NCBI RefSeq assembly: GCF_018881755.1
Contig: NZ_JACVPS010000005.1
Location: 62,001-126,000 of the forward strand
Direction of reading: 5' to 3'
Length of the DNA: 64,000 bases
Origin: Polynucleobacter finlandensis
GTDB lineage: Bacteria; Pseudomonadota; Gammaproteobacteria; Burkholderiales; Burkholderiaceae
Part shown: piece by piece, positions 11,830-19,940 of the stretch
Numbering within the stretch: the stretch's first letter is position 1
How the letters are laid out: each line of letters opens with the position of its first letter
Notes under the pieces: generated by a model
The model's input: the letters and a program-made list of their open reading frames with translations, nothing else
Told to the model about the DNA's origin: nothing
Databases searched by the model: none
Translations under genes and position numbers: made by a program

Positions 11830-12099
11830 TTACTTTTCCTTCAACTTCAACATCAAGCATTTAAAAGCCTCTGTGTCAGCAGACTCTTTAAGCGCCGCAA
11901 CTGTATCTTTGCGCCCAATCAACAAATCCATTAAATCATTGTCTTCAAGCGCTAAAAGTTGGCCAAGCACTTTGCCGTCTTCTGCATTCAATTGATCACC
12001 ATAGCGATCAAAAAAACGCCGCAGAATTAAATCATTCTCAAGCAAGCCTCTGCGGGCATCACTCTTTAAACGATATAACTCTGCATTGCTTAGGGTCAT
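11830..12099 (-). CDS. sdhE: SdhE family FAD assembly factor
   Basis: SdhE (YgfY/CptB family) promotes covalent attachment of FAD to the flavoprotein subunit of succinate dehydrogenase. The 89-residue protein has the family RGxxE-type motif in RRGLLENDLILRRF (residues 16-29). Its ATG overlaps the sdhB stop (ATGA), so it is translated together with its target complex. Confidence 0.93.
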   Translation of the reverse strand: MTLSNAELYRLKSDARRGLLENDLILRRFFDRYGDQLNAEDGKVLGQLLALEDNDLMDLLIGRKDTVAALKESADTEAFKCLMLKLKEK

Positions 12100-12800
12100 A
12101 CTGCCCTACGTACCATCAATTCCTTGATCTTGCCAATTGCTTTGGTAGGGTTCAAATGCTTAGGACAGACGTCAACGCAGTTCATGATGGTATGGCAACG
12201 GAACAGGCGATATGGGTCTTCCAAATTATCTAAACGCTGTGCTGTTTCTTCATCGCGACTATCCGCAATAAAGCGATAGGCCTGGAGTAAACCAGCTGGG
12301 CCAACAAACTTGTCAGGGTTCCACCAGAATGATGGGCATGAAGTTGAGCATGATGCACACAAGATGCACTCATACAAACCATTTAACTCTTCACGCTCTT
12401 CAGGGCTCTGAAGACGCTCTTTTTCTGGAGGTGGGTTGTCATTGACCAAGTATGGCTTGATGGACAAATATTGCTTGAAGAATAATGTCATGTCGACGAT
12501 CAAATCACGCACGACTGGCAAGCCAGGCAATGGGCGCAAAGTAATTACTTTAGGCAAGGTCAACATATTGGTTAAACAAGCCAAACCGTTTTTGCCGTTA
12601 ATGTTCATCGCATCAGAACCGCAGACACCTTCGCGGCATGAGCGGCGATAGGTAATGGACTCGTCTTGCTTTTTCAAAGAAATCAAGGCATCCAATAACA
12701 TCCGCTCACCAGTGAGTTCTAACTCATAGCGTTCCATGCGTGGTGCTGCATCGACATCTGGGTCGTAACGGTAAATTTCAAATATACGAATATCACTCAT
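12096..12800 (-). CDS. sdhB: Succinate dehydrogenase iron-sulfur subunit
   Basis: SdhB passes electrons from the flavin of SdhA to ubiquinone through three iron-sulfur clusters. The [2Fe-2S] ligands are in CREGVCGSDAMNINGKNGLAC-like spacing near residue 55-75, the [4Fe-4S] ligands in CILCASCSTSCP, and the [3Fe-4S] ligands in CHTIMNCVDVCPKHLNP. The length of 234 residues is normal. It lies 17 nt after sdhA. Confidence 0.98.
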   Translation of the reverse strand: MSDIRIFEIYRYDPDVDAAPRMERYELELTGERMLLDALISLKKQDESITYRRSCREGVCGSDAMNINGKNGLACLTNMLTLPKVITLRPLPGLPVVRDLIVDMTLFFKQYLSIKPYLVNDNPPPEKERLQSPEEREELNGLYECILCASCSTSCPSFWWNPDKFVGPAGLLQAYRFIADSRDEETAQRLDNLEDPYRLFRCHTIMNCVDVCPKHLNPTKAIGKIKELMVRRAV

Positions 12801-12817
12801 TTTTAATTTCTCTTCGC

Positions 12818-14596
12818 TTAGAAAGTGCGGTCTTTAGGAGGGAAGGACTCAACCGTCAATGGTTTCAATTGAACTGGCTTATAAGCCAAGCGATTCGCCT
12901 CGCTATACCAAAGCGTATGCTTCATCCAATTGTCATCATCGCGATGCTGGTGGTCATCATGTGAGTGGGCGCCACGACTTTCTTTGCGAGCTGCCGCAGA
13001 AACCATGGTTGCATTAGCAGTCTCAACAAGGTTGGCAACTTCCAAAGCTTCAATACGAGCTGTATTGAAGATCTGCGATTTATCTTTGACCCACAAATGT
13101 TTAGCGCGCTCAGTGAGCTTAGCCATCTGACGAACGCCCTCATCCATCAATTCCTGATTGCGGAATACACCAGCGTATTTTTGCATCGTCTTGCGAATGT
13201 CATTTGCAACGTCTTGTGCGTATTCACCTGAAGTGGAGTTATCCAATTGAGCAACGCGCTCAAGAGTCTGCTCACCAGCATTAGCAGGTAATGGCTTGAA
13301 TTCTTTATCCTTCAAATTCATGCCAACAATATGATTGCCAGCTGCACGACCAAATACCAAGAGGTCGAGTAATGAATTGGTACCCAAACGGTTGGCACCG
13401 TGGACGGATACACAAGAGCACTCGCCAATAGCGTACAAGCCATTAATCACTTCGTTATGAATACCATTGGCAGGGATAACTACTTGACCATTGATATTGG
13501 TAGGAATGCCGCCCATTTGGTAGTGAATGGTTGGCACAACCGGAATTGGCTCTTTAGTCACATCAACGTTTGCAAAGTTAATACCAATCTCATAGACAGA
13601 TGGCAAACGTTTCATGATGGTCTCGGCACCGATGTGGGTCAAATCCAAAACCACATAGTCGCCGTTAGGACCGCAACCGCGACCCTCTTTAATCTCTTGA
13701 TCCATACAACGGGATACGAAATCACGTGGGGCTAAGTCTTTATAAGTTGGTGCATAACGTTCCATGAAACGTTCACCATCTTTATTACGCAAAATACCGC
13801 CCTCACCGCGACAGCCTTCTGTGAGCAATACACCCGCACCAGCTACGCCAGTTGGGTGGAATTGCCAGAACTCCATGTCTTCCAATGGAATGCCAGCACG
13901 TGCTGCCAGACCCATACCGTCACCAGTATTAATAAAGGCATTGGTTGAAGCATCCCAAATACGCCCTGCACCACCTGTTGCCAACATCACCACTTTGGCC
14001 TCTAGAATGTAGAGCTGTCCTGTTTCCATCTCCAGCGCTGTCACGCCGACTACGTCGCCAGCATCATCGCGGATGATGTCAAGTGCTAACCACTCAACAA
14101 AGAAATTGGTTTTAGCGCGTACGTTGCGCTGATACAAAGTGTGCAACATGGCATGACCGGTTCGGTCAGCTGCAGCACAAGCACGCTGAACTGGTTTCTC
14201 GCCATAATTTGCTGTGTGACCACCAAATGGGCGCTGATAAATAGTGCCATCTGGGTTACGGTCAAAAGGCATACCAAAGTGCTCTAACTCGTAAACCACT
14301 TTTGGAGCTTCACGACACATGAACTCAATGACGTCTTGGTCACCTAACCAATCAGAGCCTTTGATAGTGTCATAGAAGTGATAGTGCCAATTGTCTTCGC
14401 TCATATTGCCTAAAGAGGCACCAATACCGCCCTGCGCTGCAACTGTGTGTGAACGTGTTGGGAAAACTTTTGTTAATACCGCAACGTTCAAGCCGGCTTC
14501 TGCTAATTGCAAAGAAGCGCGCATTCCTGAACCACCTGCGCCAACAATCACCGCATCAAAACGGCGGCGTGGCAATGCTTTTTTAATCGCGGTCAT
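12818..14596 (-). CDS. sdhA: Succinate dehydrogenase flavoprotein subunit
   Basis: SdhA oxidises succinate to fumarate at a covalently bound FAD. The dinucleotide-binding VIVGAGGSGMRASLQL is near the start. The FAD-linking histidine is in FPTRSHTVAAQGG, the substrate region in HPTGVAGAGVL, and the catalytic arginine in APRDFVSRCMDQEI. The C-terminal KESRGAHSHDDHQHRDD stretch is rich in His and Asp, as in related SdhA proteins. It starts 4 nt after sdhD at 592 residues, the normal size. Confidence 0.98.
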   Translation of the reverse strand: MTAIKKALPRRRFDAVIVGAGGSGMRASLQLAEAGLNVAVLTKVFPTRSHTVAAQGGIGASLGNMSEDNWHYHFYDTIKGSDWLGDQDVIEFMCREAPKVVYELEHFGMPFDRNPDGTIYQRPFGGHTANYGEKPVQRACAAADRTGHAMLHTLYQRNVRAKTNFFVEWLALDIIRDDAGDVVGVTALEMETGQLYILEAKVVMLATGGAGRIWDASTNAFINTGDGMGLAARAGIPLEDMEFWQFHPTGVAGAGVLLTEGCRGEGGILRNKDGERFMERYAPTYKDLAPRDFVSRCMDQEIKEGRGCGPNGDYVVLDLTHIGAETIMKRLPSVYEIGINFANVDVTKEPIPVVPTIHYQMGGIPTNINGQVVIPANGIHNEVINGLYAIGECSCVSVHGANRLGTNSLLDLLVFGRAAGNHIVGMNLKDKEFKPLPANAGEQTLERVAQLDNSTSGEYAQDVANDIRKTMQKYAGVFRNQELMDEGVRQMAKLTERAKHLWVKDKSQIFNTARIEALEVANLVETANATMVSAAARKESRGAHSHDDHQHRDDDNWMKHTLWYSEANRLAYKPVQLKPLTVESFPPKDRTF

Positions 14597-14600
14597 CTAA

Positions 14601-14966
14601 TTACACTTTCCACAAAATTTGTACGGCGTATGCCGCACACGCTACAAGATACAAAACACTGAATACTTGAAGTGTTAAACGAATGCTGACTGGCTTGATG
14701 TAATCCATCCAGATGTCACGAATGCCGATCCAAGCGTGATAGAACAAGCTAATGAATGTCACCAGCGTTAACAGCTTCATGAATTGGTTGCTAAATAAGC
14801 CCGCCCAACCTTCATAGGTAGCGCTGCCCGTAATGCAATAGTCGACCAATAAAACAACTGTGAACACCACCATCACAATCGCAGTAATGCGTTGGATGAT
14901 CCATTCTTTAAGGCCGTAATGAGCACCTACAACTAAGCGCTTTGGTCCAATTTGATAAATAGGCAT
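14601..14966 (-). CDS. sdhD: Succinate dehydrogenase membrane anchor subunit
   Basis: SdhD with SdhC anchors the complex in the inner membrane and forms the quinone site. Three hydrophobic helices can be seen (about residues 26-48, 58-80 and 92-118). The HAWIGIRDIWMDY segment carries the conserved His and Asp-Tyr of the SdhD family. At 121 residues it has the expected size and lies between sdhC and sdhA. Confidence 0.94.
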   Translation of the reverse strand: MPIYQIGPKRLVVGAHYGLKEWIIQRITAIVMVVFTVVLLVDYCITGSATYEGWAGLFSNQFMKLLTLVTFISLFYHAWIGIRDIWMDYIKPVSIRLTLQVFSVLYLVACAAYAVQILWKV

Positions 14967-14990
14967 GAAATTTCCTTAATGAATGAGCGC

Positions 14991-15410
14991 TTAGTACAAG
15001 CCGAATAATTTGAGGCCAACCACTGCGGTCAGGGCTACGCCAATGCAGAAAACAACAATTGCCGAACGATTCGCTTCATGCTTCTCTACGCCGATTTCTA
15101 AATCGAGCAAGAGATAACGAATGCCTGCGCAGAAATGGTGCAAGAAACACCAAATCAAGCCGAGACAAATGATTTTGACTAAAACGTTGCCAGTGATAGC
15201 TTGGAAATTTTGATAGCTCAACTCAGAAGCAAGACTCTGATCGAAGATATAGAGAATGAACGGCAGCATCAGAAATAAAACTGCACCACTAATGCGATGA
15301 AGGATGGAAACTTTGCCAGCCCAAGGGAGGCGGTACTTTACTAACTGGGCGAGGCCAATATTTCGGTAAACCGGTTTGGCACTCTTTACTTCCTGATTTG
15401 CATCAACCAT
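14991..15410 (-). CDS. sdhC: Succinate dehydrogenase cytochrome b556 subunit
   Basis: SdhC binds haem b together with SdhD. The family motif ILHRISGAVLF starts the first membrane helix. The HHFCAGIRYLLLDLEIG segment holds the likely haem-ligand histidine and the start of the last conserved region. Three membrane helices fit the 139 residues. It is the first gene of the sdhCDAB-sdhE-gltA block, so the promoter should lie in the 133-nt gap to the GntR gene. Confidence 0.95.
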   Translation of the reverse strand: MVDANQEVKSAKPVYRNIGLAQLVKYRLPWAGKVSILHRISGAVLFLMLPFILYIFDQSLASELSYQNFQAITGNVLVKIICLGLIWCFLHHFCAGIRYLLLDLEIGVEKHEANRSAIVVFCIGVALTAVVGLKLFGLY

Positions 15411-15543
15411 GTGTCATCTCAATCGTTAGTTGGAGGTTCTTTGCTACTTTGTTGTATCGCAACATATTCTATTGGAAACCTTAGGGCTAGTGTGGATTTT
15501 TTGGCTTTATAAGGGTCTAAATACTGGTTTTTACCGATATAGA

Positions 15544-16281
15544 TCAATTCAATTTATTCACATAGTGCTGTTGTGAAGTGTCGTACCTTGCGTGCCGAAT
15601 TTCTACTGGTTTATTCCCGTAGGTAAACGCAACACGATCCACCAAGAGCAGCGCATGACCAAGTGGGAGCTCTAAATAGTTCGCCAACTCTTGATCAGCA
15701 TTGATGGCCTTAATGTGTTCTTCTGCCCTGACCATATGGGTGCCATAGAGACTTTCGTAAAACGCATACATCGGTCCTGACCAGGCATTCAGTTTTTCTA
15801 GGGTCAAACCCTTAAATCGGGAAGCCGAGAGCCAAATCTCTTCAAAAACAATCGGTTTGCCGTTAAAACTCTGAATACGCTCAATACGGATGACAGGGTC
15901 ACCTGCCTTTAATTTAAGCAAGTGCGCTATGGATGTTGTGGATTTCTGTTGAGTGCAAGCCAAAAAACGATTTACCAGATGAAATTTTTCGCCTGACTCT
16001 CGCTCTAGTCGCAAAAAACGGTATTGCCAGTCATCACCTTGGTGGGTGGCTACATAAGTGCCTTTACCTTGTCTACGCACCAAGAGGTTTTCGGCTGCTA
16101 ACTCATCAATGGCCTTGCGAACCGTGCCTTGACTGACTAAATATCGGGCTGCTAGCTCCATTTCACTGGGGATGGAAGAGCCAGGAAGCCACTCTGCAGC
16201 TTGCAAACTAGCCAAAATCATCGCCTTAATCTGTTGATATAGAGGGCTAAATGAGGCTGACGGCAAAGAAGGAATCGACAA
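15544..16281 (-). CDS. GntR/HutC-family transcriptional regulator with UTRA domain
   Basis: A 245-residue DNA-binding regulator. The N-terminal GntR winged helix runs from about residue 8 to 75 (PSEMELAARYLVSQGTVRKA). A UTRA ligand-binding domain follows (VIRIERIQSFNGKPIVFEEI, then LPLGHALLLVDRVAF), which places it in the HutC subfamily. The start is a TTG with a strong GGAG ribosome site 6 nt upstream. It stands between sdhC and the divergent mdh, so control of TCA genes is a reasonable inference, with the 16-bp palindrome at 16328 as a candidate operator. The ligand is unknown. Confidence 0.9.
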   Translation of the reverse strand: MSIPSLPSASFSPLYQQIKAMILASLQAAEWLPGSSIPSEMELAARYLVSQGTVRKAIDELAAENLLVRRQGKGTYVATHQGDDWQYRFLRLERESGEKFHLVNRFLACTQQKSTTSIAHLLKLKAGDPVIRIERIQSFNGKPIVFEEIWLSASRFKGLTLEKLNAWSGPMYAFYESLYGTHMVRAEEHIKAINADQELANYLELPLGHALLLVDRVAFTYGNKPVEIRHARYDTSQQHYVNKLN

Positions 16282-16298
16282 ATTAACTCCAGAGCTAG

Positions 16299-16380
16299 TT
16301 CAAGTGGCTAAAATCAAGGTATTCACATGTCTTATATAAGACAGGATTCACAGTGTAAATGGAAAATCCACCCACTTGAA
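16299..16380. repeat. 9-bp inverted repeat pair in the GntR/mdh gap
   Basis: TTCAAGTGG at 16299-16307 is repeated as its exact reverse complement CCACTTGAA at 16372-16380. The two arms flank the 16-bp palindrome. They could be secondary operator half-sites or chance; nothing else supports a role. Confidence 0.45.
16328..16343. promoter_or_regulatory. Perfect 16-bp palindrome, candidate GntR operator
   Basis: TGTCTTATATAAGACA reads the same on both strands. It lies in the divergent region, 46 bp upstream of the GntR start and about 88 bp upstream of the mdh start. HutC-subfamily GntR proteins bind short AT-centred palindromes with GT...AC arms, so this is the obvious candidate site for autoregulation and mdh control. 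The assignment is inference. Confidence 0.6.
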
Positions 16381-16431
16381 TGGATAATAGAAAAGTTTTC
16401 ATTAATTAACCTCAATCTGGAGTTATTAGTA

Positions 16432-17421
16432 ATGGCAAAAGCCCCAATGCGTGTCGCCGTAACCGGTGCAGCCGGTCAAATCGGATATTCCCTACTATTC
16501 CGCATCGCCAATGGCGACCTCTTGGGCAAAGATCAGCCCGTGATTCTTCAGTTATTAGAGATTCCAGATGAAAAAGCTCAGAAAGCCTTGGCTGGCGTAA
16601 TGATGGAATTGGACGACTGTGCATTTCCGCTGTTAGCTGGCATGAGCGCACATTCAGATCCAATGACAGCATTTAAAGACATTGATGTTGCCCTACTAGT
16701 TGGCGCACGCCCACGTGGCCCAGGCATGGAGCGCAAAGATTTGCTTTCGGCTAACGCACAAATCTTTACAGCACAAGGTAAAGCATTGAATGCCGTTGCT
16801 AAACGCACTGTCAAAGTATTGGTCGTTGGTAACCCAGCCAATACCAATGCTTACATCGCTATGAAATCTGCTCCAGATTTGCCGGCCAAGAACTTCACAG
16901 CAATGTTGCGCCTCGATCACAATCGCGCACTCTCACAATTGGCTAGCAAGTTGAACAAGCCTGTTGCTGATATTGAAAAGTTGGTTGTTTGGGGTAACCA
17001 CAGCCCAACGATGTACCCTGACTATCGCTTTGCCACTATCGATGGCAAGTCTGTAAAAGACAGCATCAATGATGCCGCTTGGAATAAAGATACTTTCATC
17101 CCTACCGTTGGTAAGCGTGGCGCGGCCATCATCGAAGCGCGCGGACTTTCTTCTGCTGCTTCCGCGGCTAATGCTGCTATCGATCACGTGCATGATTGGG
17201 TGCTTGGCACCAACGGCAAATGGGTCACTATGGGTATTCCTTCTAAAGGCGAATACGGGATTCCGGCTGAAGTCATTTATGGCTATCCAGTAGTTTGCGA
17301 AAACGGCGAATACAAAATGGTTGAAGGTTTGGAAATTGATGAGTTCTCACGTGAACGCATGAACCACACTCTCAATGAACTTTTGGAAGAGCAAGAAGGC
17401 GTTAAACATTTACTCTCATAA
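16432..17421 (+). CDS. mdh: Malate dehydrogenase
   Basis: Mdh interconverts malate and oxaloacetate with NAD in the TCA cycle. The N-terminal [19 protein letters not shown] is the dinucleotide site of the long cytosolic-type MDH. The substrate-binding region is [15 protein letters not shown], and the catalytic histidine lies in [14 protein letters not shown] start at the ATG at 16432, giving 329 residues, the family length, with a GGAG site 9 nt upstream. The frame is open 35 codons further upstream but that part has no MDH character and covers the palindrome. It is transcribed divergently from the GntR gene. Confidence 0.97.
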   Translation: MAKAPMRVAVTGAAGQIGYSLLFRIANGDLLGKDQPVILQLLEIPDEKAQKALAGVMMELDDCAFPLLAGMSAHSDPMTAFKDIDVALLVGARPRGPGMERKDLLSANAQIFTAQGKALNAVAKRTVKVLVVGNPANTNAYIAMKSAPDLPAKNFTAMLRLDHNRALSQLASKLNKPVADIEKLVVWGNHSPTMYPDYRFATIDGKSVKDSINDAAWNKDTFIPTVGKRGAAIIEARGLSSAASAANAAIDHVHDWVLGTNGKWVTMGIPSKGEYGIPAEVIYGYPVVCENGEYKMVEGLEIDEFSRERMNHTLNELLEEQEGVKHLLS

Positions 17422-17437
17422 AGAAGGCTACTTGATA

Positions 17438-17803
17438 ATGAAACGTACACTCATCAGTATTGGTCTGATCTTGGCAGGTCTTGGTAGTGTTCACGCTGCC
17501 GAGGAAGTCACTAGTTGGAGCTGTCAAGAAAGTCGTCAGTTCAAGACCTCAGGTACAGCTGAAAAAATTCAGCTCACTTGGGAATCTAAGACCATTGAAA
17601 TGAGTCGTGAAAACTCCCTGCCTGGTAGCTTGCGTTACAAGAACACGACAACTGGTCATGATCTTGTAGTGCTTGGAAACAAGGCAATGCTTTTCAATAT
17701 CAAGACAGGTACACGCCTTGCCGATTTCTGCCAAACGGCCGAAATGAAGACGGGCAAATTACCCCACCTGTTTGCAGGTACTGAGCCTTTTGTTCAGCAG
17801 TAA
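17438..17803 (+). CDS. Small secreted protein, possibly MliC-like
   Basis: A 121-residue protein with a clear signal peptide (MKRTLISIGLILAGLGSVHA, then AEEV). I start at the ATG at 17438, 16 nt after mdh, because this gives the signal peptide. The mature part has two cysteines, one near its start (SWSCQE) and one at LADFCQ. The GSLRYKN...VVLGNKAMLF pattern between them recalls the beta-barrel MliC family (C-type lysozyme inhibitors), but the resemblance is weak and the call is tentative. It probably sits in the periplasm or outer membrane and is co-transcribed with mdh, ending at the terminator at 17823. Confidence 0.75.
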   Translation: MKRTLISIGLILAGLGSVHAAEEVTSWSCQESRQFKTSGTAEKIQLTWESKTIEMSRENSLPGSLRYKNTTTGHDLVVLGNKAMLFNIKTGTRLADFCQTAEMKTGKLPHLFAGTEPFVQQ

Positions 17804-17822
17804 ATACAGTCTTACTTTGTAG

Positions 17823-17849
17823 AAAAGCCGAGAACTTCTCGGCTTTTTT
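17823..17849 (+). terminator. Rho-independent terminator after the mdh operon
   Basis: AAAAGCCGAG at 17823-17832 pairs with CTCGGCTTTT at 17838-17847 around a 5-nt loop, followed by more T residues. It lies 20 nt after the stop of the small secreted protein. The symmetric A and T runs let it also work for the convergent gene ending at 17883. Confidence 0.88.
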
Positions 17850-17882
17850 ATTTTCTGATGGCGCTAATGGGTTGTTATCGCA

Positions 17883-19094
17883 TTAATGAAATAGCGGTTG
17901 CTGTGTGGGCGCATCATCTGGCATCTCGGCGTGTACTGCTTCGCCAGAGCGGTCAGGAAACAATGGTGCGCCACAGTCATCACACAACTCGGGATCAAAC
18001 AACATAGCGTGTCGGAATACATCTTCCACACCAGCCTCATGTAAAGCATCGCAAATTCTTTTGATGGGGCTCTCATCGTCCGATACGTCATTGAGTGCAT
18101 CGTTAGCAACGCTCTCCCGGTCATATAACGGCCAAATCACACCGTAAACAATTTCGGGTGAACCTTTCATACTGAAAGAAATCCGATATTCATCCGCTTG
18201 CTCTTCGCCAAATGCACCAACCACACAAGATAGACCAGCAGGCAAGATACCCAAGGTAGTTTCTAGATAATTGACGGCTGCACGAATACTCAATGGACGT
18301 ACATGCTTGTCTGCCAGACGACAATTCGTGAAATACGCTTCAGGCAATAGAAGCTCAAATTCACAGCCCGGTAGCAAGGAGCCCATAGGCTCCTGCATTG
18401 CGGTTTGCCAGCCAATCAAACTCACGCCACGCTCTTGTCTTGTTGGGGGCTCTGCCTGCCAACGAAATAGTGGCGTACCACTTGGCGCAGCCACAACGGC
18501 AATCACGAAACGGGGATCAGCCAAGACTGCAATCGTTTCAGACATATCGCGCAACTCTAGCTTCACTTCCCCGCCGCTAACAGCAGCGTTGGCCAAAGAT
18601 TCAGTCAGTAAACGCGTCTGACAATGGGAATGAGGCATTTGATCAATACTATAGAGCCAAGGAATAATGGCTAAGCGGGTATCTGTTGACACGATCGAGG
18701 CCTGCAAGGCTGCTGCAGTTGATTCAATCACACTCACCGGCAATGGGCCAGACGGAATCTGATAGCGCGTGTGCGCAACGATTGGCATCGCCAACAAGAG
18801 CACATCCCACTGTTGATCTTCAATTTCGAGCGTTAAAGATTCAGCTAAGGTTTCGGCAATATCTGCCAACACCTCAAAGGCAACGGTATTGATTCGAAAA
18901 GTCTGATCTAGTGCCGCATCGATCACATTCTGATTTTGGCTTTTGAGTAAGCGCATGAGTCGCGTGTTTAAGCGCCCCTCCCAGAAACGGTCCTCAATCT
19001 GACTGCCTGAGGCAGCGAGTGAAATGGCATCGGCAACTAAACGTTCAACCTCAGGAGAGCTGCGCTGCGATGACTTAGTGCGATGAACGGCCAT
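17883..19094 (-). CDS. DUF2863-like conserved protein
   Basis: A 403-residue protein without a signal peptide or membrane helix, and with no catalytic motif I recognise. Length, N-terminal SSPEVERLVADAI and the overall look match the DUF2863 family, which I know from Burkholderiales; this is from memory. The C-terminus carries LCDDCGAPLFPDRSGE, where two cysteines (CDDC) look like half of a metal-binding site. It follows yaaA with a 2-nt gap, so the pair is probably one transcript. Function unknown. Confidence 0.82.
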   Translation of the reverse strand: MAVHRTKSSQRSSPEVERLVADAISLAASGSQIEDRFWEGRLNTRLMRLLKSQNQNVIDAALDQTFRINTVAFEVLADIAETLAESLTLEIEDQQWDVLLLAMPIVAHTRYQIPSGPLPVSVIESTAAALQASIVSTDTRLAIIPWLYSIDQMPHSHCQTRLLTESLANAAVSGGEVKLELRDMSETIAVLADPRFVIAVVAAPSGTPLFRWQAEPPTRQERGVSLIGWQTAMQEPMGSLLPGCEFELLLPEAYFTNCRLADKHVRPLSIRAAVNYLETTLGILPAGLSCVVGAFGEEQADEYRISFSMKGSPEIVYGVIWPLYDRESVANDALNDVSDDESPIKRICDALHEAGVEDVFRHAMLFDPELCDDCGAPLFPDRSGEAVHAEMPDDAPTQQPLFH

Positions 19095-19096
19095 AA

Positions 19097-19873
19097 CTAT
19101 TTTTTCTCCGCACGACGAAAAACGGGTTTACTGGGTGTTGAATCTGCTGCGAAATATTTATACCCATCCAGATTAAAGCCTTTTAAGTCCGCTGGATCAG
19201 TAATGCGATTCTCGACAACATAGCGGGCCATCAAGCCACGGGCACGCTTTGCGTAAAAAGAGATGATTTTGTACTTGCCATCCTTAGCATCATGAAACAC
19301 CGGAGAAATCACTTCGCAATCTAGATCCTTAGGCTGCAAAACCTTGAAGTACTCCTCAGAAGCGAGATTGAGCAATACGGCACGTTTTTGCTTATCTAAA
19401 ATCTTTTGCAAAGACTTAGTTACCGCATCTCCCCAAAAGGCATATAAATCTTTTCCTTTGGGATTTTTAAAGCTGGTGCCCATCTCTAGGCGATAGGCTT
19501 GCATCAGATCTAAAGGCCGTAGAGCGCCATAGAGACCAGACAAAATCCGCATATGGTCCTGCGCAAAGTCCAAAGCCTTGGGATTGAGGGTCTTCACATC
19601 AAAGCCGTCATACACATCACCATCGAAGGCAAATATGGCGGGCTTGCTATTCTCTTCTGTGAATTTCTTGGACCAGTCGCGATAACGGCCCACATTCAAG
19701 GCAGCCAGCTGATCTGATAATCCCATCAGCTTTGCCACCGCTTGAGGAGACAACTTCTTGAGCTCGGCAATTAATTTGGCTGATTCTGAGGTGAAATCCG
19801 GCAAGGTAGTGGACTTCACCTTGACAGGGGTTTTGTAGTCGAGAGATTTAGCAGGAGAAAGTACGATCAGCAT
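19097..19873 (-). CDS. yaaA: Peroxide stress protein YaaA
   Basis: YaaA (DUF328/UPF0246) lowers intracellular iron damage during hydrogen peroxide stress in E. coli and binds DNA. The start [13 protein letters not shown], the [10 protein letters not shown] stretch and [22 protein letters not shown] are strongly conserved family motifs. The 258-residue length is normal. It is the first gene of a two-gene unit with the DUF2863-like gene. Confidence 0.95.
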   Translation of the reverse strand: MLIVLSPAKSLDYKTPVKVKSTTLPDFTSESAKLIAELKKLSPQAVAKLMGLSDQLAALNVGRYRDWSKKFTEENSKPAIFAFDGDVYDGFDVKTLNPKALDFAQDHMRILSGLYGALRPLDLMQAYRLEMGTSFKNPKGKDLYAFWGDAVTKSLQKILDKQKRAVLLNLASEEYFKVLQPKDLDCEVISPVFHDAKDGKYKIISFYAKRARGLMARYVVENRITDPADLKGFNLDGYKYFAADSTPSKPVFRRAEKK

Positions 19874-19940
19874 GGCACAATTTAGTAATGTATCCCACCA
19901 TTCTAGCGATTCCTCAGGCTTATTGCCCTAAACCCGATTA

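Noticed and set aside
15450..15464. TGTTGTATCGCAACA inverted repeat upstream of sdhC
   Set aside because: Arms of only 5 bp and no likeness to the GntR palindrome; chance is likely.
16327..16431. Longer N-terminus for malate dehydrogenase
   Set aside because: The 35 extra codons have no MDH character, lack a ribosome site, and run across the palindrome. The ATG at 16432 gives the exact family length with a GGAG site.
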